Shown here piece after piece: positions 58,378 through 64,000 of a stretch of DNA of 64,000 bases (positions within the stretch are counted from its first letter, which is position 1; every line of letters begins with the position of its first letter). The notes under the pieces are model-generated. The model searched no databases. It was not told the DNA's origin and saw only the letters and a program-made list of their open reading frames with translations. The stretch covers positions 62,001 to 126,000 of the forward strand of contig NZ_WMBA01000003.1 in NCBI RefSeq assembly GCF_009707865.1, read 5' to 3'. The translations under genes and the position numbers were made by a program. The stretch is from Amycolatopsis pithecellobii. GTDB taxonomy: Bacteria > Actinomycetota > Actinomycetes > Mycobacteriales > Pseudonocardiaceae.

Positions 58378-59085
58378 ATGGCCAAGCGACGGGGTGCGGA
58401 GACGCGGGCGGACGAGCTCTACGAGCGGCTCCGGTCGGACATCTTCATGGCCCGCTTGAAGCCAGGGCAGCGGTTGAAGTTCCCCGAACTCTCCGCCGCA
58501 TACGGCACGAGTGTGGGGCCGATCCGTGAGGCGCTCACGAAGCTCACTGCGGAGCGGCTGGTCACGTTGCAGCCGCACCAGGGGTACGCCGTCGCGGCGT
58601 TGTCCGAGGGCGAGCTGACCGACCTGACCACCGTGCGCGTGGAAATCGAGGGGCTCGCGTTCCGGCAGGCGATGCTCAACGGTGATGACCGCTGGGAATC
58701 GGAGGTCGTGGCGACGCATCATCTCCTCGGCCTTCGGGAGCGTGAGGCCAAAGAGGGCGTCCGCGGTGACGCGTGGTACCTCGCGCACGAAGCCTTCCAC
58801 GCGGCGCTGCTCGCCGGATGCGGCAATCGCCGGCTCATCCAGATCGCGCAGGGGTTGCGCGCGGAGACCGAGCTCTACCGGCGCTGGGCCGCGCCCCTGC
58901 TGGTGGAGAACGAACGCGATCCAGCCGCCGAACACCGGGCGCTCGCCGACGCGGCCCTTGCCAGGGACATCGAAGGCGGGGTGGACCTCCTGCGCCGGCA
59001 CATCGCTTTCACCACGCAGATGCTGCTCGGCCTTTCGATGCCGGCATCGCCGGAATTTCCCGAGCTGGAACAGCGCCGGCGCTGA
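58378..59085 (+). CDS. GntR-family regulator, FCD (FadR-type) subfamily
   Basis: 235 aa. Winged helix at about 12-75 (ADELYERLRSDIFMARLKPGQRLKFPELSAAYGTSVGPIREAL and RLVTLQPHQGYAV), then an all-helical FCD domain with metal or ligand residues in HEAFHAALLAGCGN and HRALADAALARD...RHIAF. FCD regulators respond to organic acids. It heads the ferredoxin-reductase-P450 block and is probably its regulator. Confidence 0.9.
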   Translation: MAKRRGAETRADELYERLRSDIFMARLKPGQRLKFPELSAAYGTSVGPIREALTKLTAERLVTLQPHQGYAVAALSEGELTDLTTVRVEIEGLAFRQAMLNGDDRWESEVVATHHLLGLREREAKEGVRGDAWYLAHEAFHAALLAGCGNRRLIQIAQGLRAETELYRRWAAPLLVENERDPAAEHRALADAALARDIEGGVDLLRRHIAFTTQMLLGLSMPASPEFPELEQRRR

Positions 59086-59167
59086 CCACCGCAAGGCCGG
59101 GAGCACAACACCGAAAGAGCGCACCGGCGCTCGAGCACTGTCACCGAAGCCAGTGAAGGAGTTGGCA

Positions 59168-59356
59168 ATGAAGCTGACCGTCGACCGGGACCGATGCGAA
59201 GGGTATGGACTGTGCGCCGAATCGGCGCCTCAGCTCATGCACCTCGACGAGGACGGCGAACTCGTGCTGGACCATGAAGAGGTCCCGGCCCCGTCGGACT
59301 CCGCGGCCGAAGTCGCCGTCCGGGTGTGCCCGGTGGCCGCCCTCAAGGTCGGCTGA
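59168..59356 (+). CDS. 3Fe-4S ferredoxin
   Basis: 62 aa: MKLTVDRDRCEGYGLCAESAP with Cys-x5-Cys, then VRVCPVAALKV supplying the third ligand in a CP motif. These P450-linked ferredoxins are typical of actinobacteria. AAGGAG lies seven bases before ATG 59168; the open frame upstream is not used. Its stop overlaps the reductase start (TGATG), and the P450 follows. Confidence 0.9.
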   Translation: MKLTVDRDRCEGYGLCAESAPQLMHLDEDGELVLDHEEVPAPSDSAAEVAVRVCPVAALKVG

Positions 59357-60531
59357 TGCGGCCAGGAAACCGGGCCGAGCGGATCGTCGTGGTCGGGGCG
59401 TCCGTCGCGGGCGTCACGACGGCCGACGCGTTACGCCGGCACGGCTACACCGGCACGCTGACCCTGATCGGCGCGGAGCCGCACGCCGCGTACAACCGGC
59501 CCGCACTGTCCAAGGGGATCCTCACTGGAACCGATACATACGAGGACATCGTGTTACCCCCACTGTCCACTGTGGCCGATCAGCGGCTCGGTGCGCGGGC
59601 CGTGGGTCTCGATGTCGAACGCCGGGAAGTTCTCCTCGCCGATGGCGATCGGGTCGCCTATGACAAGCTCGCCATCACGACGGGTGCGAGGGCCCGGCGG
59701 CTCGCCGAATTCGGGGTCGCGGACCCCGGTGTGCGGGAAACGGCCTTTCGTGATCTGGACGACGCGCGGCTGCTTTCCCAGCGGCTCGGCTCGCGGCCGC
59801 ACGTGGTCATCGTCGGCGCGGGAATCCTGGGCATGGAGCTCGCTTCCGCGTGCGTCCATCGCGGTGCGACCGTGACCGTGGTCGACCAGCAACCACCGCT
59901 CAGGCGCCGGCTCGGCCCGTACCTGGCCGGCCTCATCACCGAGGCGGCGACCGCACAAGGGGTCCGCTTCGCCCATCACCCCGGCGGAGTCCATTTGCGA
60001 GGGTCGGGCACGCCGGTGGCCGAACTCGGCGACGGGCGCCGTTTCGAAGGCGATCTGGTGCTCAGCGCGGTCGGTTGTGCCCCCAACCTCGACTGGCTCG
60101 ACGGGACCGGGCTGCTGACCCGTGGTGAACTCCGGATCGACGACCGTTGCCGCGCCGGCGAGAACATCGTCGCCGCGGGGGATGTCGCCGCGTTTCCCGT
60201 CGGGGCGGGACACCGCCGGACCCCGTGGTGGAACAGTGCTCTCGAGCAAGCGAGGACCGCTGCGATCGCCCTGCTCGACGGTGACGCGGCACCGAAACTG
60301 ACGCCGTCGCCGATGTTCTGGACCGAGCAGTTCGGCCTGAGCATCCGGGTATGCGGCCCGCTGCCGGTCGCCGGTGAACCGGCCATTGTGGACGGTCAGT
60401 CCGTCTCCAGTGGACTCCTGCTCCGCTGGCCCGGCGAGAACGGGGAAGCGACCGCCGCCGCGGTCAACAAGCGGATCCCGATCACCCGGCTGCGTGCTCT
60501 GACCGGCCCCCGACAGGAGGTAAAGCAATGA
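59356..60531 (+). CDS. FAD-dependent ferredoxin reductase
   Basis: 391 aa. N-terminal FAD motif GASVAGVTTADALRRHGY, NRPALSKGIL, the central NAD motif GAGILGMELASACVHRGATVTVVD, and AAGDVAAFP. This is the rhodocoxin/putidaredoxin-reductase class. It passes electrons from NAD(P)H to the 59168 ferredoxin, completing the P450 chain. It overlaps the P450 gene by four bases. Confidence 0.9.
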   Translation: MRPGNRAERIVVVGASVAGVTTADALRRHGYTGTLTLIGAEPHAAYNRPALSKGILTGTDTYEDIVLPPLSTVADQRLGARAVGLDVERREVLLADGDRVAYDKLAITTGARARRLAEFGVADPGVRETAFRDLDDARLLSQRLGSRPHVVIVGAGILGMELASACVHRGATVTVVDQQPPLRRRLGPYLAGLITEAATAQGVRFAHHPGGVHLRGSGTPVAELGDGRRFEGDLVLSAVGCAPNLDWLDGTGLLTRGELRIDDRCRAGENIVAAGDVAAFPVGAGHRRTPWWNSALEQARTAAIALLDGDAAPKLTPSPMFWTEQFGLSIRVCGPLPVAGEPAIVDGQSVSSGLLLRWPGENGEATAAAVNKRIPITRLRALTGPRQEVKQ

Positions 60532-61715
60532 CGCTCACCCAGGCCCCGCATTCCGATATCGACCTGTTCGACGACAAGATTCTGCACGATCCCTACCCGG
60601 TCTACCGCGATCTCCGGCAGCTGGGCGGCGCCGTCCACCTCGACAGGTTCGACGCGTGGGCGCTGCCCCGCTACGCCGACATCCGGCACGCGCTCGCGGA
60701 CTGGGAAACCTTTTCCTCGTCGGGGATCGCGCTCAATGACCCGGTGAACGAGATGCTGGTCGGCACGGTGCTGGCCGCCGATCCGCCCGAGCACGACAGG
60801 CTCCGCTCCGTGGTCGCCGACCGCCTCGGTCCTCGTGCGATACGGGGACTTCAGGCCGACATTTCCGCCCGCGCCGACGCGCTCGTCGAGGAAGTGCTGC
60901 GGAAGGAATCGTTCGACGCGGTGGGCGATCTGGCCGTCGTGTTCCCGTTCTCCGTGGTGTTCGACCTGATCGGCCTTCCCGACGAGGCCCGGCCGAACAT
61001 GCTCCGGTGGGCGGATGCGACCTTCACCGTCATCGGCCCGATGAACGAACGCACCGCGAACGGTCTGGCGACCATCGGCGAGATGTTCCAGTGGGTCGGC
61101 ACGCTCAGGCCGGACGATCTCAAAGAGGGCAGCATGGGGCGGGCCATTTTCGAGGCCGCCGACGCCGGCCGAATCCGGCCTGAGTCCTGCATCCCGCTAC
61201 TCGCGGCCTATGCCACCGCGGGGATGGACACCACGATCAACGCCATCGCCAATGCCGTGCATCTTTTCGCGACCCATCCGGATCAGTGGGACCTGGTGTG
61301 CGCGGATCCGAGCCGCATTCCCGGCGCCTTCAACGAGGTCCTCCGGTACGACGCGCCGGTCCAGGTGTTCGGGAGGCGGACGAGGAAACCGGCCGACATC
61401 GACGGGGTCCGGATCGAAGCGGACGCGCAGATCCTGCTCCTGTACGGCTCCGGGAACCGCGACGACCGGCATTTCCCGGACCCGGACCGGTTCGACGTGA
61501 CCCGTGCTCCGGCCGATCATCTGGCCTTCGGCTACGGCACGCACGCGTGTGCCGGCCAGGCGCTGGCGAGGCTCGAAGGCCAGGCGGTGCTCGCGGCGCT
61601 GGCCAGGCGAGTCCGGCGATTCCACTTAGGACAGCCACGTCGCCATCTGAACAATGTGGTCCGTGGACTCGAATCGCTGCCGGTCACCGGGACGGATCGC
61701 CGGGAGACATCGTGA
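60528..61715 (+). CDS. Cytochrome P450 (CYP199-like)
   Basis: 395 aa. The I-helix oxygen motif is AYATAGMDTT (about 230), ExxR is in NEVLRY (Glu about 268), and the heme loop is FGYGTHACAGQALARLE with the thiolate Cys at about 341. The I-helix continuation INAIANAVHLFATHPDQW is like bacterial P450s that O-demethylate methoxybenzoates (CYP199A). With ferredoxin and reductase adjacent, and an extradiol dioxygenase downstream, it likely makes a catechol by demethylation or hydroxylation. The substrate is inferred. Confidence 0.88.
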   Translation: MTLTQAPHSDIDLFDDKILHDPYPVYRDLRQLGGAVHLDRFDAWALPRYADIRHALADWETFSSSGIALNDPVNEMLVGTVLAADPPEHDRLRSVVADRLGPRAIRGLQADISARADALVEEVLRKESFDAVGDLAVVFPFSVVFDLIGLPDEARPNMLRWADATFTVIGPMNERTANGLATIGEMFQWVGTLRPDDLKEGSMGRAIFEAADAGRIRPESCIPLLAAYATAGMDTTINAIANAVHLFATHPDQWDLVCADPSRIPGAFNEVLRYDAPVQVFGRRTRKPADIDGVRIEADAQILLLYGSGNRDDRHFPDPDRFDVTRAPADHLAFGYGTHACAGQALARLEGQAVLAALARRVRRFHLGQPRRHLNNVVRGLESLPVTGTDRRETS

Positions 61716-62074
61716 AACTGTGGGCCTACACGTGGATGCGGCTCGAGGAGTACCTCGGGCGCGACGACCGGGTGGTGGTACCGCTCGGCTCCACCGAACA
61801 GCATGCCTGCCTTTCCCTCGGCACCGACGCGATTCTCTGCGAAAAGGGAGCCATCGAGGCGGCGCGGCCTGAAGGTGTGCCGGTGTTGCCGGTGAGTATC
61901 GCCGAGGCCGGGCACGCGTCATGGGTCGAGAATTTCTCCGCCGCCCGGATCGAGGGTGTCGCGATTCCCGTCGAAGCCGGCCCGCTTGTTTCTCCGGATG
62001 CCTTGCAGACGGCTTCTCCCGCACGCGTAAGGGAACTGCGGCGCGACGGGTCCGGCTGGGCGGGTGCCAGATGA
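61712..62074 (+). pseudogene. Shortened creatininase-family ORF
   Basis: 120 aa against about 240-260 in the family. The N-terminus is standard (WAYTWMRLEEYLGRDDRVVVPLGS and TEQHACLSLGTDA, keeping Glu, His and Asp metal ligands), followed by PVLPVSIAEAGH. The sequence then jumps to the family's C-terminal part (WVENFSAARIEGVAIP, ARVRELRRDGSGW), so about 110 central residues with the other metal ligands are missing and the end is short. It overlaps the P450 and ABM genes by four bases, so the frame is maintained. Inactive remnant or repurposed small protein. Confidence 0.6.
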
Positions 62075-62358
62075 GCATCGTCGAGCTCGTCACGATGCGG
62101 GCCAAACCAGGCCACGAGGATTACCTGGGCCGGACGCTGCCGAAGGGGCTGGCCGTCCTCGCCGAAGCCGAAGGATGTCTCGGGACGGCAGTCATGCGGT
62201 GCATCGAGCGTCCTGACGAATTCGTGTTGCGCATCGAGTGGGTCTCGGTGGCGGCACACGAGGATTTCCGGGCGGCGCCTGAGTTCGCGCACTACCGGGC
62301 GCCCTTCGCCGATCACCTCGCCGAGGTCGTCGGATTCGCCCACTACACCAGAATCTGA
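62071..62358 (+). CDS. ABM-family (putative quinol monooxygenase) protein
   Basis: 95 aa: VELVTMRAKPGHEDYLGRTLPK, LAEAEGCLGTAVMR, DEFVLRIEWVSVAAHEDF and FADHLAEVVGFAHY. This is a YgiN-type dimeric alpha-beta barrel; members oxidise quinols or protect against quinones. It is coupled by ATGA to the creatininase-like ORF and precedes the FAH-family gene by 15 bp. It may handle the catechol or hydroquinone made by the P450. Confidence 0.78.
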   Translation: MSIVELVTMRAKPGHEDYLGRTLPKGLAVLAEAEGCLGTAVMRCIERPDEFVLRIEWVSVAAHEDFRAAPEFAHYRAPFADHLAEVVGFAHYTRI

Positions 62359-62373
62359 AAGAACGGAGATGTC

Positions 62374-63225
62374 ATGCGACTGGCAACAATCAGGACGGGC
62401 GGCGGGTTGCGTGCGGCCCGCGTCGACGGTGACGAGCTGACGCTCCTGCCGTTCGAAGATGTCGGGCAGCTGCTCGCTTCGGGCGAAGACTGGGCGCAGC
62501 GCGCCGCCGGCGCCGAAGGTTCGCGGTTGGCACTGGCCGGCGCCGATTTCGCCCCGTTGACGCCGAATCCCGAGAAGATCGTCTGTGTCGGCCTCAACTA
62601 CCGCGATCACGCGGCCGAGGGCAATCTGGCGGTGCCGGAACATCCGGTGTTGTTCTCCAAGTACAGTCGCAGTCTGATCGGCGCCCATGACGATCTGGCG
62701 ATCCCGTCCGTGTCGAAGCAGGTGGACTGGGAGATCGAGCTGGGCGTGGTCATCGGCCGTCCGGCCCGTCACGTCAGTGAATGCGACGCTGAGTCCTATG
62801 TGGCCGGTTACACGATCGTCAACGACGTCTCGATGCGGGACTGGCAGCTGCGCTCCTCGCAGTACCTGGCGGGCAAGACGTTCGAGCACTCCACACCGGT
62901 CGGCCCGTTCCTGGTGACGCCCGACGAGGTCGGGCATGCCCGCGCGCTGCGGATGGAACTGGCCGTCGACGGCGAGGTCAAGCAACGCTCGTCGACCGAC
63001 CAGCTGATCTTCTCGGTGCCGCAGATCATCGCCGATATCAGCACGTTCATCACGCTGGCGCCCGGTGACCTGATCGCCACCGGCACGCCCGGCGGGGTCG
63101 GGCACGTCGCCCAGCCCCCGGCTTATCTGACTCCCGGAAAAACCGTGACCTGCCACATCGAAGGTCTGGGCACCCAGACCACGCACTGTGTCGCGGCGCC
63201 CGGCTACGCATCCTCGGCGGCCTGA
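62374..63225 (+). CDS. Fumarylacetoacetate hydrolase-family enzyme
   Basis: 283 aa FAH-domain protein: CVGLNYRDHAAEG, DWEIELGVVIG (E-x-E metal ligands), GYTIVNDVSMRDWQ (Asp), KTFEHSTPVGPFLV and LIATGTPGGVGHV. In extradiol pathways such enzymes act as 2-hydroxypenta-2,4-dienoate hydratases, 4-oxalocrotonate decarboxylases or acylpyruvate hydrolases. ATG 62374 has GAACGGAG upstream. The dioxygenase gene starts two bases after its stop. Confidence 0.88.
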   Translation: MRLATIRTGGGLRAARVDGDELTLLPFEDVGQLLASGEDWAQRAAGAEGSRLALAGADFAPLTPNPEKIVCVGLNYRDHAAEGNLAVPEHPVLFSKYSRSLIGAHDDLAIPSVSKQVDWEIELGVVIGRPARHVSECDAESYVAGYTIVNDVSMRDWQLRSSQYLAGKTFEHSTPVGPFLVTPDEVGHARALRMELAVDGEVKQRSSTDQLIFSVPQIIADISTFITLAPGDLIATGTPGGVGHVAQPPAYLTPGKTVTCHIEGLGTQTTHCVAAPGYASSAA

Positions 63226-63226
63226 C

Positions 63227-64000
63227 ATGACTCCTCACATCATCAGCGAAATCGGCCATGCCGCACTCCGGGTCCGTGATCTCGCGGCGGCGGAGGAGTT
63301 CGCCACGAACATTCTCGGCCTGCACCTGACCGACCGCACCGATGACGGGCTCTGGTTCACCCATGGCGGACCGCATCACAGCCTCCAGTACCTCGCCTCG
63401 GACGAGGACGCCCTCGACCACGTCGGGCTCGTCGCTCCGGACGCCGAAGCCGTTGCCGAGGCACGAAAACGGGTGGAAGCGGCCGGGCTGCGGATCGTCG
63501 AGGACGGGCCGCTGGGCCCCGGTGTCCAGGACGGTTTCGCGTTCCAGGACAGCTACGGTTTCGTCTTCGAGATCTACAGCCAGATGACCGACGTCAAGCC
63601 GGACCGAGCCGCCGGGGTGCTACGGCCGCAACGACTCGGCCACTTCAACTTCTTCGTGCCCGATCCGCGGCGGATGGAAAAGATGCTGACGGAGCTTTTC
63701 GACTTCCGGGTGTCCGACCGGATCGAGGAGGGCGTTTTCCTGCGCTGCAACGTCGACCATCACGGTATCGGGGTGTTCCCTGGGCACGGGCGGATCCACC
63801 ACTGTGCCTGGGAATACCCGACGATCGTCGAGATCGGGGCGATCGCCGACCTCATCGATGCCCGCGGCGAATCGGTGCTCTGGGGCCCACTGCGGCACGG
63901 CATGGGCCGCAACATCGCGACCTACGTGCAGGAGCCGAGCGGGCTTGTCGTCGAGTTCTACTGCGATATGGAACGGATCTACGACGACGCCCGGCATGTG
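63227..64000 (+). CDS. Type I extradiol (catechol 2,3-) dioxygenase, C-terminus beyond window
   Basis: 258 codons visible, open at the edge. Two VOC modules: the N-terminal one (ISEIGHAALRVRDLAAAEEF) and a catalytic C-terminal one with Fe(II) ligands His in RLGHFNFFVPDPRR, His in HHCAWEYPT and Glu in LVVEFYCDM. It should open a catechol meta to the hydroxyls. Family length is about 300 aa, so only the tail is missing. It is the downstream partner of the P450 and FAH-family genes. Confidence 0.88.
   Translation, partial: MTPHIISEIGHAALRVRDLAAAEEFATNILGLHLTDRTDDGLWFTHGGPHHSLQYLASDEDALDHVGLVAPDAEAVAEARKRVEAAGLRIVEDGPLGPGVQDGFAFQDSYGFVFEIYSQMTDVKPDRAAGVLRPQRLGHFNFFVPDPRRMEKMLTELFDFRVSDRIEEGVFLRCNVDHHGIGVFPGHGRIHHCAWEYPTIVEIGAIADLIDARGESVLWGPLRHGMGRNIATYVQEPSGLVVEFYCDMERIYDDARHV

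Overview
The window is high-GC (roughly 68-70%) DNA with actinobacterial gene style: GTG and TTG starts, many ATGA or GTGA four-base overlaps, an F420/DDN-type reductase, mycolic-type regulators and 3Fe-4S ferredoxin/P450 pairs. Together with a recurrent GTCCATTGTGGAC palindrome it suggests a Pseudonocardiaceae genome such as Amycolatopsis; the genus is an inference. There are no rRNA or tRNA genes, CRISPR arrays, phage genes or intact insertion sequences. About 60 genes are packed into what looks like a catabolic region for aromatic and related acids, with at least thirteen transcription factors (five TetR, five MarR, one IclR, one GntR, one LuxR-type response regulator).

Layout. 1-4285: the end-truncated FAD-linked (GlcD-like) oxidase, a thiamine-pyrophosphate PoxB-like enzyme and a DUF2231-Rieske membrane protein. 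4295-9243: two TetR genes, a ketopantoate-reductase-like enzyme, a SnoaL-like protein, two SDRs and a MarR. 9263-20381: a gentisate block. It holds a dienelactone hydrolase, a pita-bread (M24) protein without metal ligands, an MHS transporter, a DDN-like protein, a double-MarR regulator, a five-gene operon (gentisate dioxygenase, FAD hydroxylase, FAH-family hydrolase, SnoaL-like, CapA-like) and an alpha/beta hydrolase. All its promoters carry a shared GTATAC-centred dyad. 20404-25314: an amidohydrolase/decarboxylase, an alpha/beta hydrolase, a two-component flavin monooxygenase whose reductase is fused to an IclR-type ligand domain, and a MarR gene. 25449-29799: a flotillin-like/NfeD-like pair, a cupredoxin lipoprotein, a small protein, and a MarR-ClC operon. 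30019-33632: an ABC transporter coupled to a two-component system.

33852-44104: an unusual CoA-thioester block (HpcH aldolase, CoA transferase alpha and beta, a thiolase-like protein lacking the N-terminal nucleophile Cys, DUF35 protein, cupin, two MFS carriers, cyclase-family hydrolase, DUF6282 hydrolase, IclR), including a 74-bp tandem duplication that makes two 25-codon coupled micro-ORFs. 44204-46080: MarR with a 32-bp perfect palindrome and an MFS exporter. 46081-46677: degenerate DNA and a promoter. 46678-53022: an OYE/dienoyl-CoA-reductase-like enzyme, MBL hydrolase, PaaK-like ligase, SDR, VOC protein and TetR. 53023-53381: apparently decayed small ORFs. 53382-58266: TetR, CocE-type hydrolase, acyl-CoA synthetase, ABM-like protein and TetR with paired operators. 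58378-64000: GntR, ferredoxin, ferredoxin reductase, P450, a shortened creatininase-like ORF, ABM, FAH-family enzyme and a type I extradiol dioxygenase that runs off the window.

The blocks look like separately controlled peripheral routes (flavin or P450 hydroxylation or demethylation, gentisate and catechol ring cleavage, FAH-type hydrolysis, CoA activation and transfer), each with its own local regulator and operator. The strongest candidates for something undescribed are the tandem-MarR/GTATAC regulon, the Cys-less thiolase/DUF35 block and the IclR-fused flavin reductase.
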